Source of the DNA: Dyadobacter sp. CY326
GTDB lineage: Bacteria; Bacteroidota; Bacteroidia; Cytophagales; Spirosomataceae
Direction: 5' to 3'
DNA length: 64,000 nt
Assembly (NCBI RefSeq): GCF_021390515.1
Contig: NZ_JAJUXI010000002.1
Location: 310,001 to 374,000 of the forward strand
How positions within the stretch are numbered: position 1 is the first letter of the stretch; each line of letters begins with the position of its first letter. Shown one piece after another: positions 8,372 to 17,361 of the stretch. The notes below the pieces were generated by a model, which saw only the letters and a program-made list of their open reading frames with translations, ran no database searches and was not told the origin of the DNA. A program made the translations under genes and the position numbers.

Positions 8372-9357
8372 CATAATGGTTTATAAACGCTGTAATTGTT
8401 GACGCATGCGAAAATGCGATGGATCAACTTATTTCGCATTGCGTTGATAATCGCCATGTTATTTTTCCCCTCTTTCTGCTTTCGTATGTAATAATTGCTT
8501 AGTTCGCTTCCCTTCTGACGAATACATCTCATTGCTGCCAAATGCAGGCTTGCTTTAATCTCTTTGTTGGCAATGTGGGAAACCTTGGATCTACCTTTCA
8601 AACTGGTGCCTGATGACCAGTCAAATGGGGCAATTCCGCAGTAGCTAGCAAATTTCTTGGCCGAACTTATGTTTTTAAATTCGTTGGTATGGATGATAAT
8701 TTGAGTAGCGATGACGTTACCCACACATGGCACTGAAGTAATAATCAATACAAGAGAACTAAGCCTCTCATCACCCTCAATTATCAATTCCATCTCACGA
8801 CGGAGCGCGATGAGGTCTTCGTTTATTGCTGACAGACTTTTCTCAAAAAGCTTATCAAATGCATATCGTTCGTCTGCTCCAAGGAAATGCGATCGAATCT
8901 TATTTCCATTTGTTAACATCGGTCGAATCTTGACTAACCTCTTCCTGAGCGCTTCGAGCCTTTGCAGCCGCTGAATGCACTCCCTAGGAGGTTCCCAAAA
9001 CTTCAACGCTGAATAGTGCTTTTTTGCGTATTCTGCGATCCTTACCGCATCTAACTTGTCGCTCTTGCCCCTGGTGATGCCCAGAGAGCGCTTGATTTGC
9101 AAAGGAGATTCCAAACATATTGGAATGTTTTTCAGTGCCTTAATTAGGAAGTCACAGTAAATGCCCATGTTTTCAGCACAAAAGATTATTTCGTGGGATT
9201 TAAACCCATATTCCTCCCTAAGCATTTTAAGGCATCTGCGAACCGAATCTTCCGTGTTGTCAATCTTCAATGACCGGATTGGCTGGTTTGGCGTTAAGAT
9301 TGCCAAGTCCATCGTGACTTTTGAGATATCGACTCCGACGAAAATCTTTGGTGCCAT
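8371..9357 (-). CDS. IS110-family transposase (DEDD recombinase)
   Basis: This 328-aa protein has the two-part IS110 layout. The N-terminal RuvC-like DEDD domain starts with GVDISKVTMDLAI and continues with FCAENMGIYCDF and GKSDKLDAVRIAEYA. The C-terminal Tnp_20 domain begins at about residue 195 (ITSVPCVGNVIATQI), passes FASYCGIAPFDWSSGTSLKG and holds the catalytic serine region. The enzyme recombines element and target DNA using an element-encoded RNA. It appears full length. Element ends are not marked by clear inverted repeats, as usual for this family, so only the gene is delimited. Confidence 0.93.
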   Translation of the reverse strand: MAPKIFVGVDISKVTMDLAILTPNQPIRSLKIDNTEDSVRRCLKMLREEYGFKSHEIIFCAENMGIYCDFLIKALKNIPICLESPLQIKRSLGITRGKSDKLDAVRIAEYAKKHYSALKFWEPPRECIQRLQRLEALRKRLVKIRPMLTNGNKIRSHFLGADERYAFDKLFEKSLSAINEDLIALRREMELIIEGDERLSSLVLIITSVPCVGNVIATQIIIHTNEFKNISSAKKFASYCGIAPFDWSSGTSLKGRSKVSHIANKEIKASLHLAAMRCIRQKGSELSNYYIRKQKEGKNNMAIINAMRNKLIHRIFACVNNYSVYKPL

Positions 9358-9598
9358 AAGAATCTTGTTTTAAGACATTCATAATGAAATTCTTAACCTC
9401 AATTCGCACTGTAAGTTCCGTAAAAGAAAGGAATTTTGCGAGCAGCGCGACTGAAAATAATTTCGCCGAAACATCCATGAATTTGAGACATGAAGGCAGA
9501 TTCGCAACCTTTAGATATTCGGGCTACTTGACATATGAGCAATAATTTGATACTATTGATGTCAAATTCGAGATACTAATAACATCATCAAACTAAAA
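9358..9598. other. Intergenic region between IS110 and the small-gene operon; possible promoter
   Basis: No gene is seen. TTGACAT at about 9528 and ATGTCAA at about 9559 form an inverted pair shortly upstream of the first small gene at 9599. This could be an operator or promoter for the 9599-11459 run. One end of the IS110 element must also lie in this stretch. Confidence 0.35.
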
Positions 9599-9793
9599 AT
9601 GCATATGTCAGATCATCAAAAAAAAGACTTCTTTTTGTCTCAGGCGCAAGCGTATTTGAACCAAGTCGCGCCAGCAAACCGGCAATATTTGGGGACGTTT
9701 TATCTTATGTACATCGATGGTGCGAGCTATGCCATCACCTTCCGATATACAGACAAATGGGAAATCAATACATGCGTTAAATGGATGAGGTGA
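9599..9793 (+). CDS. Small protein of unknown function
   Basis: This 64-aa protein is not recognised. It is polar at the start (DHQKKDFFLSQAQAYLNQ, probably helical) and aromatic-rich after residue 30 (YLGTFYLMY, YAITFRYTDKW). No signal peptide or membrane segment is seen. The next gene starts one base after its stop codon, so translational coupling with the 171-aa protein is likely. ATG 9605 is an alternative start two codons later. It is the first gene of a compact plus-strand run that ends with an SRAP gene. Confidence 0.55.
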   Translation: MHMSDHQKKDFFLSQAQAYLNQVAPANRQYLGTFYLMYIDGASYAITFRYTDKWEINTCVKWMR

Positions 9794-9794
9794 G

Positions 9795-10310
9795 ATGGGA
9801 CATTGGGAAAGAAATTATTTTGGAGACAGTGAGATACGGCTTGACGATGTGGTATTTCTTGAAAATGGAATGACGGTTGATTGCCTGGACTGTCCGACTT
9901 ATGTACAGCAATATACAAATCCATATTCCACTGCGAAGACGACGCGCCGCGTAAAGATTGGAGCAACCTATGACCGACAAGTCAAGCTGGAAGTGATCAG
10001 GAATACGATATTTACTTCTATTAAAGCATCGTTTGATTTCTTCCTGATTCGATTGGACGAAGATCTTGCAAGACGATATATTAGATATCAGATTCCAGAA
10101 TTCGACGAGTCGCCGTTTTCCGTTCCCCAGGGCCTATACATCGTTAGCGGCATGAGTAAGTATCTTCGCGGCCACGTTATAACCTGTACGACCTACAAAC
10201 CGAGCGAGCATCGGCCAAAATTTAACGTACGTTTTCATCAAGGCATCTCACACGAAACGAACATCGAACGACTGCGGGTTATTAAAGATCCCGAAAATTT
10301 CAGCGTATAA
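9795..10310 (+). CDS. Protein of unknown function (171 aa)
   Basis: This protein is not recognised. It is soluble, has no signal peptide, and is rich in aromatic and charged residues. DCLDCP near residue 31 is a small Cys pair, but there is no second pair to make a zinc site obvious. The C-terminal half (RGHVITCTTYKPSEHRPKFNVRF region, about residues 125-148) looks beta-rich. It starts one base after the preceding 64-aa gene and lies 35 bp before the next, so the three small genes and SRAP probably form one transcript. Its retention beside SRAP in an island suggests a DNA- or defence-related job, but this is only context. Confidence 0.6.
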   Translation: MGHWERNYFGDSEIRLDDVVFLENGMTVDCLDCPTYVQQYTNPYSTAKTTRRVKIGATYDRQVKLEVIRNTIFTSIKASFDFFLIRLDEDLARRYIRYQIPEFDESPFSVPQGLYIVSGMSKYLRGHVITCTTYKPSEHRPKFNVRFHQGISHETNIERLRVIKDPENFSV

Positions 10311-10345
10311 AATTATTTTATACTTTAGGTGCAAACCTTTAAGGT

Positions 10346-10600
10346 ATGATAGTTTTACCGGACGACTTTGAGATTAATTGGGGCGAGTTGAAGCTAGCCG
10401 TCAAAATTCATTCAAAGCAAGAAAGAAAAGTCTTTGAAGTAAGCTTTTCCGACGGAAGGCCGAGGCTCTTTATGAGCAGGTCGGTTGTTTATAGTGGCAA
10501 GAAAGTTTGGATGTCGATCCCGGAAGGGAGGCAGGAGGAAGCATTGCCAATCGGTCGATTAATTGTTGAGTACTTTCAGAAGCAGCAAAAACAGGAATAA
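10346..10600 (+). CDS. Small protein of unknown function (84 aa)
   Basis: This soluble 84-aa protein is not recognised. It opens with MIVLPDDFEINWGELKLAVK, continues with a probable beta-sheet section, and ends in a short helix and a Lys/Gln-rich tail (FQKQQKQE). The SRAP start codon comes two bases after its stop codon, so tight coupling with SRAP is expected. Small proteins of this style are often encoded directly before SRAP genes in Bacteroidota islands, but a function has not been recalled for them. Confidence 0.6.
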   Translation: MIVLPDDFEINWGELKLAVKIHSKQERKVFEVSFSDGRPRLFMSRSVVYSGKKVWMSIPEGRQEEALPIGRLIVEYFQKQQKQE

Positions 10601-10601
10601 T

Positions 10602-11459
10602 ATGTGCTACTACAACGGTCAAAAGGTAACCAAAGCGGAGTATATCGAGCTGATGCAGCTCGAAAAATATATCGCGAATATCCCGGAGCTGAAACGTCCG
10701 ACTGTTCTTGGGCCTGAGTCTCCGCAGATGGTTGTATTGAAACCGAATCTTGATAATACAGACTTTGATATTGCAAAGATGCGCTGGGGTTTTGTCCCGA
10801 AAGGCATTGAAACCCAAGAACAGCTCAAAAAGTTTGAAAACGGATATAAGAAGGAGGACGGTACGTATCAAACTGGTTATGACACCGAAAATGCGCGCGG
10901 AGAAGAACTGTTTTGGATTAATCCGAAAACCAACAAGCCAAAAATTTTCCGTGATGCGGCCCTGGAAAGACGATGCCTGATTATTTCGAATCAATACTAC
11001 GAATGGCATCATATCTACCGGACTAACAAGCGCACCGGTGAGCTATTAAAGACACCAGACAAGTTTCCATTTGCTATAAAGGTTAAGGGCCGGGAATACT
11101 TTTACATGGCGGGAATTTGGAATACTTGGACTGATAAAGATACAGGAGAAACGATGGATACTTTGGCAATGGTTACCACCGACGCGAATCCCTTGACAGC
11201 GAAGATCCACAATTCAAAAAAGCGAATGCCAACTATCTTGCCTGACCAACTTGCGTGGGAGTGGATGATGGAGAATCTGCCCCAAGATAGAATCACTGAA
11301 TTGGCTAGCTTCCAATTTCCGGAGGAGCACATGGACGCTTTTTCAATCAATCAGAAGTTCCAATTCACCGGCGAAGACCCATACCATGTATTCTATCCAG
11401 AGCTTGAAGATCTTAACAATCCAGGAGGCGTTCAGCCAGCTCAAATGTCGCTGTTTTAA
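10602..11459 (+). CDS. SRAP-domain protein (HMCES/YedK family)
   Basis: This 285-aa protein belongs to the SOS-response-associated peptidase family. The family crosslinks to abasic sites in single-stranded DNA through Cys2, exposed by removal of Met1, and so shields the lesion. Visible active-site parts are MCYYNG (Cys2), TENARGEELF, RRCLIISNQYYEWHH with the catalytic Glu, MAGIWNTW, and AKIHNSKKRMPTILP with the conserved His. The true start is ATG 10602 because Cys must be residue 2; the frame is open 13 codons further upstream. It is longer than YedK (about 220 aa) because of an insertion near residues 65-100. As the last gene of an island operon it may protect DNA during transfer or replication. 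Confidence 0.92.
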   Translation: MCYYNGQKVTKAEYIELMQLEKYIANIPELKRPTVLGPESPQMVVLKPNLDNTDFDIAKMRWGFVPKGIETQEQLKKFENGYKKEDGTYQTGYDTENARGEELFWINPKTNKPKIFRDAALERRCLIISNQYYEWHHIYRTNKRTGELLKTPDKFPFAIKVKGREYFYMAGIWNTWTDKDTGETMDTLAMVTTDANPLTAKIHNSKKRMPTILPDQLAWEWMMENLPQDRITELASFQFPEEHMDAFSINQKFQFTGEDPYHVFYPELEDLNNPGGVQPAQMSLF

Positions 11460-11491
11460 GAATGCCAAACGCTGGTTTTTTCAAAGATACG

Positions 11492-11917
11492 CTAGCGAAA
11501 GTTATTTGGCGCAGCGCAACGTCCCCAATAGTTCATCATGGATCTTATTACATCTGTTAGCTCAACAATTGCCTTGGGCTTTACGAAAAAACCCTGTGCT
11601 GAAAGACTGTACGCGTCCATAACCATTTGTTGATTGGCTTCACTCGAAAAGAAAAGATAGGGAATACACTTTAAATTCAAATCTTCGTCCGTTTTTAGCT
11701 TTTCCCTTAATTCAAGCCCGGTTAGTTTCGGAAGGTTTATATCAGAAAGAATCAGGAAGGGAATTACACCCGGTTTATGTAGATATTCTAATGCCGCCTC
11801 TCCGTCTTTAAAGTAAACCCGCTTATTTGGGTAGTCTAGTGTATCAAATACTGTCTCGAACAAAAACTGATCGTCTTGATTGTCTTCAATAATAATGACT
11901 TCTCCATTTTTGTTCAT
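11492..11917 (-). CDS. Single-domain response regulator (CheY/Rcp1-like)
   Basis: This 141-aa receiver domain has no output domain. The acidic pocket is at IIIEDNQDD (residues 8-16), the phosphorylation Asp is in LILSDINLP (about residue 59), the switch Ser is in YLFFSSE, and the conserved Lys is in FFVKP. The form resembles Rcp1-type regulators partnered with bacteriophytochrome or hybrid histidine kinases. No kinase gene is near, so it probably takes phosphate from a kinase encoded elsewhere. It is a stand-alone gene on the minus strand, convergent with SRAP. Confidence 0.88.
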   Translation of the reverse strand: MNKNGEVIIIEDNQDDQFLFETVFDTLDYPNKRVYFKDGEAALEYLHKPGVIPFLILSDINLPKLTGLELREKLKTDEDLNLKCIPYLFFSSEANQQMVMDAYSLSAQGFFVKPKAIVELTDVIRSMMNYWGRCAAPNNFR

Positions 11918-12149
11918 AACAGTAAATTGACGATGATGATGCCGCCATTTGTGCTAAAATCATGCCACTACGATCTCTTATCGGGACTGTTACATATTGC
12001 CCATCAATTTTGTATCTCAGGGATCATTCCCTTTGTTTTAAATCGGCAGAAAGCCTATATTGAATTTAGCGACGCCAAGACCCCTAAAATGGTATTTAGA
12101 ATGTATGGTACAAAATGGGATAGATTGCGCTTACCCTAAAATCATTACA

Positions 12150-12737
12150 ATGAGAAAAGCTAATTTTGATATGGCAACTTTCGGATACACAAACTTTAGC
12201 GAACCGCGCGTGGGCAACTTGCTACGACGGTCTATTATATATAATGGCAATAGCAGTTCATATCTTTATCAACTTTTGGCATTTGAGTCGCCAAATGACC
12301 GACAACATATGTTGTTCCGAAATCTCGAAACCGGAGAACTAGACGAGCTGCCCTTATCAAACCTTACTCCAACTTTGTTTGATCCTGAAAATTCTGGATT
12401 CAAGGTAGTGGGCCAAAGGATGGACCACCTTCTTACAAATGGCGTAGTTGATCTCAAGGAAGTGTCAAATGGGGATACCAAATTAGGTTTTGAAGTTCGA
12501 CATGCTACTACCGGCGATTACTTACTCCGTGTCAAGTCCGTTCGCCTGCCCTTCGCTGAGAAATTCACAGAAGTCGGTTTGGAGTATATTCACGAGCTTC
12601 AAAATCTTTACAGCGATTTGTTCCCAGACAAAACCCTAGACTTAACTTCGTTCATCCAAAGTCGCATCCAGGGACAAAAGAAAAATCGGGCTAACATTGA
12701 TCGCTATGAGGTTGAGAGACTGCTAGGAAAGAAGTGA
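12150..12737 (+). CDS. Protein of unknown function (195 aa)
   Basis: This soluble protein is not recognised. It has a beta-rich middle (residues about 35-130, with FRNLETGELDELPLSNLTP and FEVRHATTGDYLLRVKSVR) and a helical C-terminus that ends in a basic stretch. The frame is open upstream to 12060, but ATG 12150 (MRKANFDM) is preferred because the upstream part overlaps a region that reads better as leader. ATG 12171 is another possibility. The last 47 bases overlap the end of the convergent gene at 12691-13071. Confidence 0.5.
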   Translation: MRKANFDMATFGYTNFSEPRVGNLLRRSIIYNGNSSSYLYQLLAFESPNDRQHMLFRNLETGELDELPLSNLTPTLFDPENSGFKVVGQRMDHLLTNGVVDLKEVSNGDTKLGFEVRHATTGDYLLRVKSVRLPFAEKFTEVGLEYIHELQNLYSDLFPDKTLDLTSFIQSRIQGQKKNRANIDRYEVERLLGKK

Positions 12738-13071
12738 TATTCATTTCTAAAATCACCTCCTTCCTGTTTTGTGGATTGAATTTGACAAAGATTATCTCAC
12801 CGGGCTTAATGGCAAGGTTGATATCATTAGGGTAGCGATAAGAAGCTTCTGCAACGAAATGCCGCGCTGATTCCGGGCGGACAAGAAGAACTATGCTAAC
12901 ACTAATCCACCCATCACAAGAAAGGTCCCGCTCGGTTTCTACGATTGAAGCTTCCGCATACTGCCATGATGTAATGGGAATAGATATTGTTAGGTAACGG
13001 CTAATCTTTTCGGCTGCGATCAATAAGGCTGCTCCAAGTATTAGAAGGAATAAGAGGTTTGCATACATCAT
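12691..13071 (-). CDS. Membrane-anchored protein of unknown function (126 aa)
   Basis: The protein starts with a hydrophobic segment (residues about 4-20, LLFLLILGAALLIAA) that is a membrane anchor, followed by a roughly 100-residue soluble domain with a beta-rich pattern. The sequence IKPGEIIFVKFNPQNRKEVIL near the end recalls small extracytoplasmic beta domains of the DUF3592 type, but this is not certain. It overlaps the 3' end of the convergent 195-aa gene by 47 bp, so one of the two genes may be shorter or the overlap is genuine. Confidence 0.5.
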   Translation of the reverse strand: MMYANLLFLLILGAALLIAAEKISRYLTISIPITSWQYAEASIVETERDLSCDGWISVSIVLLVRPESARHFVAEASYRYPNDINLAIKPGEIIFVKFNPQNRKEVILEMNITSFLAVSQPHSDQC

Positions 13072-13459
13072 TGCGCCAATTTCAACTTAGTTTAGCCGAA
13101 TAATAAAAGATCTGCAAAGAAAGTCCACTACGCCCAATCAAGGTAATCCATTTATTATTTGGTGAAGACTATTTACTTGCCGGTAATTGCTTATTAAAAG
13201 CTACCGGCGCAAACGGTCGTGAGACAATTCGAATGAACGTCGGGAGATCACCGTCAACCTGCCTAAGATAAGTGCTTAAAATGTTACTATTTTTACTGAC
13301 TCGGAATGGTATTGGACGAGCTTCGCGTCAAAAGTAATTGTAAAGGACACTCGATTACGGCGGAGGGGAGGACGAAAAGTGTAATGCCTACTTTCCGGCA
13401 ACCATCGCCCCGGCTATCCATGTATTATGTCAAAATTGCAACGAAATTCCCCGACATGG
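13072..13459. other. Intergenic region without a supported gene
   Basis: Open frames here are short and lack protein-like composition. No clear repeat, RNA or terminator was identified. It separates the cargo from the replication/integration module. Confidence 0.4.
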
Positions 13460-13831
13460 TTAATGACTTTCACCTTCTCCAATTTTCAGGTGTTTCTCTC
13501 CCGCGGCGACAATATTTCTGAGTTCTTGATCTGACAAAGATTTAAAGTCGACGTTCCTACCATTATCTGGTATAGCAAATACAACGACACTTTCTTGCTG
13601 TTCGCGCTGATTATCAATTTCCATTTGAACACTTTGCAGCTTCGGTAAAGTATAGCTAAACAGCTTTTCTAAAAATGCCAATCTATCCTTTGGCTCAAGT
13701 AGATCTAAATCAGATTGAACCTTCGGCCAATTATTTTCAATCAACGCGGTTACTCTTTCCCGTAGTTCTGCATTTTTTTTGTTGGGTACGCCTTTCGGCC
13801 TGCCGTTTGGATTATTCGTCTTTCCCCTCAT
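13460..13831 (-). CDS. Small GRPKG-motif protein (DUF5681-like)
   Basis: This 123-aa basic protein starts MRGKTNNPNGRPKGVPNKK, the pattern of the DUF5681 family and of similar small proteins common in Bacteroidota islands. The rest is helical (ELRERVTALIENNW, DPK-like EPKDRLAFLEKLFSYTLPKLQ). The family is often found near phage packaging or replication genes and is suspected to bind DNA; the role is not known. ATG 13873 would add 14 residues that do not fit the family, so 13831 is preferred. It follows the DUF6371-like gene on the same strand. Confidence 0.65.
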   Translation of the reverse strand: MRGKTNNPNGRPKGVPNKKNAELRERVTALIENNWPKVQSDLDLLEPKDRLAFLEKLFSYTLPKLQSVQMEIDNQREQQESVVVFAIPDNGRNVDFKSLSDQELRNIVAAGEKHLKIGEGESH

Positions 13832-13914
13832 ATCTCCTGTATTTCTCTGTTGTTTTCTTATGGCACTGAGCAATCGATCGACTTATCTTCACTGATATTT
13901 CACAGCAAAAGTAA

Positions 13915-15294
13915 TCAACCAAAGACCATGTCACCTTCTAAAAGTTTGTCTTTGAGAAGCTGTAATTGATAAATAAATAAATTTCGGTTTCCTTGTTCTC
14001 TACATCCTTCAAACGCCTTAATATGGTTAAGCCTGCCGGTTACAAAGGCTGCTGCGTCATAAACTTTAATTCCCGGCATAAGATTAATTTCGTTTGAAAC
14101 TCCCTGTATCGAATTAAACCAGAGGCGATAATCATTAACACTAAATCTCTCACGCACAGAAGTGAGCAACGGATCAGCCGAAAAAAGAGATGATTCTAAC
14201 CGTTCATGGTTTTCTTGGTGTTCATCGATTCTATCTAAAGAGACACCGCCCACCTTACTATCGGCGATAAAAAAAGATGTCTCAGGAGCTACATCATTTT
14301 CATATTTTTCATAGCCGCGTCGAAATTCACGCCAGTCTAACTCTATCAAATAGTCGGCCAGATCTTGCCCCTTACACCGCTGTTCCTCTGTCGCGTTTTT
14401 TTCTAGTAGGTCAGAAACGACAAAGGTAGTTCCGCTCATTTGCTGAGACAGTTCCTCTGCTTTACGTCTCCAAAGCGCAAAGGATTTCCCGTTTCTGGAT
14501 AAATCAGGAAACAAATAAACGTTTCTGCCTTGCAGCTCCTTACATTTTGCGTAATTAATGCTACTAAGGTTATACACTGCCAACCAAAGGAAGTTTTTAG
14601 GATTATCCGGTAATCCAAAGTACAAACTACCATAAATAGCAGTTTTTGGAGCTTCCACCAGGGCAACCGGATTAGAGGGAAACTTTTCCAGCAAGTGAGC
14701 GCCAAACAAGCAAGATACCTTTAGATCATTATCTCGGTAGGCTTTTAACCAATTAGGCAATGCCTTCCCTATCTGCTGAAAGTACCGCTCGATAATAGAA
14801 TGGATAAAGTCGGTGCTAGTCGTATGGTTCTCTTTGTCGAATTGCTTTACTTGAATAGCTCTTACATTATGATCCCCGTCGATAAATGGAAAAGTTATTG
14901 CGCCGGCTCTGTATCCTTTACAAACAGTTCCTAAATAGTAAAGTCCGGTTACCCGCTCTACGTCTCCCGATTGAAAAGTGAAAGGGACTCTCGTTATTAG
15001 ATTTTGAAGGAATGCGTTTTGCTCGTACCCCTTCAAAGTCTTCTCCAAAACTTCAACTGGAATGAATACTAGTTCTTGCTTTCTACGCGGCTTCGGTCTA
15101 GGCGATCTCCACTCACTAATGATCGACGGCTTTAAGTGATATCCACAACTGTCCGCACGGTCGCACTTGCCGTATTGATCTGGCATGTAATCACCAGTTG
15201 AGTTATCAAGATAGCGGACAAACCGCTTTTTGTTACATTCAGGGCAAATAAATTTCCTGCTGCCTTTTTCAAGGCTGTATCTGTACTGTCCCAT
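13915..15294 (-). CDS. DUF6371-like zinc-finger/Toprim-like protein
   Basis: This 459-aa protein begins with a zinc-ribbon type region: ICPECNKKRFVRYL followed by CDRADSCGYH, a pattern of paired Cys and His within the first 55 residues. The middle part has the look of a Toprim fold (VALVEAPKTAIYG near residue 220, YLFPDLSRNG near 270). Such proteins sit beside SF3 helicases in Bacteroidota mobile elements and resemble CHC2-Toprim primases. It is likely to take part in island replication. ATG 15294 (MGQYRYSLEKGSRKF) is preferred over ATG 15360 because homologous proteins recalled begin with this pattern. Confidence 0.75.
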   Translation of the reverse strand: MGQYRYSLEKGSRKFICPECNKKRFVRYLDNSTGDYMPDQYGKCDRADSCGYHLKPSIISEWRSPRPKPRRKQELVFIPVEVLEKTLKGYEQNAFLQNLITRVPFTFQSGDVERVTGLYYLGTVCKGYRAGAITFPFIDGDHNVRAIQVKQFDKENHTTSTDFIHSIIERYFQQIGKALPNWLKAYRDNDLKVSCLFGAHLLEKFPSNPVALVEAPKTAIYGSLYFGLPDNPKNFLWLAVYNLSSINYAKCKELQGRNVYLFPDLSRNGKSFALWRRKAEELSQQMSGTTFVVSDLLEKNATEEQRCKGQDLADYLIELDWREFRRGYEKYENDVAPETSFFIADSKVGGVSLDRIDEHQENHERLESSLFSADPLLTSVRERFSVNDYRLWFNSIQGVSNEINLMPGIKVYDAAAFVTGRLNHIKAFEGCREQGNRNLFIYQLQLLKDKLLEGDMVFG

Positions 15295-15409
15295 AATTTT
15301 CGGATAATATTGTATTTTGGGTAATCCAATCTTTATGTGTTCACGAGCTATGAAAAACATGCAAAGTATGTAGCAGTAGAAAAAACTTTATTAATCAAAA
15401 AGGATGTTA

Positions 15410-16984
15410 TCACCTCTTCAAGTACGCAACATTCCCAATCATTTTCCGCTCAACCAACACCCCGGAACTTTGCAATCTCTTGATGAAGTTTGGTTTTCCT
15501 ACTGGCAAATATCCGTCCTCTATGCAAAAACTCCGGTATTCCGCGAATAGCTCTTTGATAAGCGTTTGCGTGTCGCTACTTTTTTGGTATCCTGTCTCAT
15601 CAAGAAACAACTTTACGCTGTCTGACTGGAGCTTATAGTTTTCCCCGGCGAGGCGAGCTGCTTCACAGTCAGAAAACCTTTTTTGTTTTAGCAACCTCTC
15701 GAGTCCCGAAAGCACCCAATTAAACACGCCTGACATTTCATTTGCTATTATCTTAGACGGCAATTCCCTATCCTGTTCACTTTCTGGTATAGTTACGTCA
15801 AAAGGTACTATCAGGAACCGCCGAAAAAATGCGTTTGTCTGTTCTACGTCTCTGGGCAATTCATTGCAATTGAACATTAACTTTGCATACTTATCCACTG
15901 TAAATGGCTCTCCGTATGGTAATCTAGCTTCAACCGGCTCCCCTGACGCAAGCTGTTTAAACATGGCTGCCTCCAACTTTCCGTTAATTTCCGTTACGTA
16001 GTTTAAAAGCATGTTGGAAATTTTCGCACGATAGTAACCGTTATCATTGGTCAAACTTGGCAGAGTGAAATTGCTGACGTTTTTTGATCCCAGTAAAGCA
16101 GTGACTACTTCAAAGAAAACTGATTTACCATTTGCTCCGGTTCCATATAGCAATAGTACCTTTTCCAGTTTCAACGTGGAAGGCTGGATAAATATATAAC
16201 CTAGATATTCGGCAAGTATTAGTTGCCTTTCCTTGTCTGGCAATACATGATCCAAGTACTTCGCAAATTGCGGAGCTTTCGCATCTGGATCATAATCGAA
16301 CGGCAACTGATAAGTAATGAAGTCAGCCCGGTTAAACTGTCTCAGAAGGTTCCGTTTTGGGCTAATCTCAAAAGTCCCATTTTTAAGATTAATCAAAACC
16401 AGATCCTTTGGGGGTTGAGGAGTTGGCAAGTATGCAGCCCCTATAAACTGTTTAAAAAGCTGTTCTTTGAATTGAAAATACCGCGCGGAAAACTTTGTTA
16501 CCCCCATCTTCTCCGCTGCCTGCCCTAAAAACTCCTGGATCGCTTCTTTATCGATTTCTGACCAATAAGCACCGTTAAACAGATAAATAAAGTTATGGTT
16601 CCTACAGATTCCCCATTTATTTCCGTCAGCGACCAACAGTAAATTCTCAATGGATAATATTTGATAGTGTTTTGTATTGAGCTTATAGCTGTTGACAATT
16701 TTTTGTAGTTTTTTCAATTGCTCGCGGTCAGCGTCTAACGCCGCATCTATTTTGATACTGCCGTCCTGACTTAAAAGTTTTTGCTCAATTTCTGTAATCT
16801 GCTCTAACAAGCTCTTCATTTCTGGAAATGCCAGTAGTTCAAAGTCTAAATGCTTTAGTTGCTCTAATAACTGTTTCAAAATATCTCCATGTTTGACTGG
16901 CTCAAAGGTTGCGACGAGTTCCTGACGGTGACGAATAAACGTCTTGGCCTTATCCAGTTGATCGAATTGCGGTTTAAAATCCAT
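15410..16984 (-). CDS. SF3 helicase / phage-plasmid primase (P4 type, D5_N)
   Basis: This 524-aa protein unwinds DNA for island replication. A coiled N-terminal part (about residues 40-100) is followed by a D5_N region (AQAAEKMGV..., about 150-260) and the SF3 ATPase: Walker A LYGTGANGKSVFFE (about 300), Walker B-type NYVTEINGKLEAAMFKQLASGE, and sensor MFNCNELPRD. The C-terminal winged region is PriCT/VirE-like. The polymerase part of classical P4 primase is absent, and the upstream zinc-finger/Toprim-like protein may supply it. Its start overlaps the end of the HTH gene by 11 bp, so the two are translationally coupled. Confidence 0.9.
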   Translation of the reverse strand: MDFKPQFDQLDKAKTFIRHRQELVATFEPVKHGDILKQLLEQLKHLDFELLAFPEMKSLLEQITEIEQKLLSQDGSIKIDAALDADREQLKKLQKIVNSYKLNTKHYQILSIENLLLVADGNKWGICRNHNFIYLFNGAYWSEIDKEAIQEFLGQAAEKMGVTKFSARYFQFKEQLFKQFIGAAYLPTPQPPKDLVLINLKNGTFEISPKRNLLRQFNRADFITYQLPFDYDPDAKAPQFAKYLDHVLPDKERQLILAEYLGYIFIQPSTLKLEKVLLLYGTGANGKSVFFEVVTALLGSKNVSNFTLPSLTNDNGYYRAKISNMLLNYVTEINGKLEAAMFKQLASGEPVEARLPYGEPFTVDKYAKLMFNCNELPRDVEQTNAFFRRFLIVPFDVTIPESEQDRELPSKIIANEMSGVFNWVLSGLERLLKQKRFSDCEAARLAGENYKLQSDSVKLFLDETGYQKSSDTQTLIKELFAEYRSFCIEDGYLPVGKPNFIKRLQSSGVLVERKMIGNVAYLKR

Positions 16985-17279
16985 TTCCTCCCCCCTTTCT
17001 CTTGATAGGTGTTGGAGCTGCCATAATTTCGGATAGCTTGAACCTTTTGAGGTTTCCGATCCTGTAGGACTTCAAAATTCCCTTCTTTTCCCAATCCCAA
17101 ATGGTGACACTGGATACGCCAAGCAGCGCGGATACTCGCTTCGTGTCTATATACTGCTCCGGGTCGGTGGTGGGAGGTATTAGGCGAACAAGGGCTTTAA
17201 TGACATTGGCGGTTACACGATCCGAAATACTACCAATAAGTTTTTCAGGATCAATCGGACTTAATACTAGGTTGTGCAT
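16974..17279 (-). CDS. Excisionase-like helix-turn-helix protein
   Basis: This 101-aa protein carries a MerR/excisionase-type HTH_17 at about residues 42-90: YIDTKRVSALLGVSSVTIWD, then WEKKGILKSYRIGNLKRFK. Proteins of this type bind attachment DNA and direct excision, or act as small regulators in Bacteroidota elements. It lies between the unknown 305-aa gene and the helicase gene and overlaps the latter. No other xis candidate is seen near the recombinase. Confidence 0.8.
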   Translation of the reverse strand: MHNLVLSPIDPEKLIGSISDRVTANVIKALVRLIPPTTDPEQYIDTKRVSALLGVSSVTIWDWEKKGILKSYRIGNLKRFKLSEIMAAPTPIKRKGGGNGF

Positions 17280-17361
17280 AATCTTTGTTGATTAGAATAT
17301 GCACAAAATTCAGGGGGCATTTTTCGGGGCGCTTACGGGATTCCCCCTATTTTCCCCCTAT

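Noticed and set aside
10470-11012. 180-codon open frame on the minus strand
   Set aside because: Antisense to the SRAP gene, whose active-site motifs lie in the plus frame.
13306-13521. 71-codon open frame on the plus strand
   Set aside because: Composition is not protein-like and it overlaps the GRPKG gene.
16223-16528. Open frame antisense to the helicase gene
   Set aside because: The helicase frame has intact motifs; the antisense frame has none.
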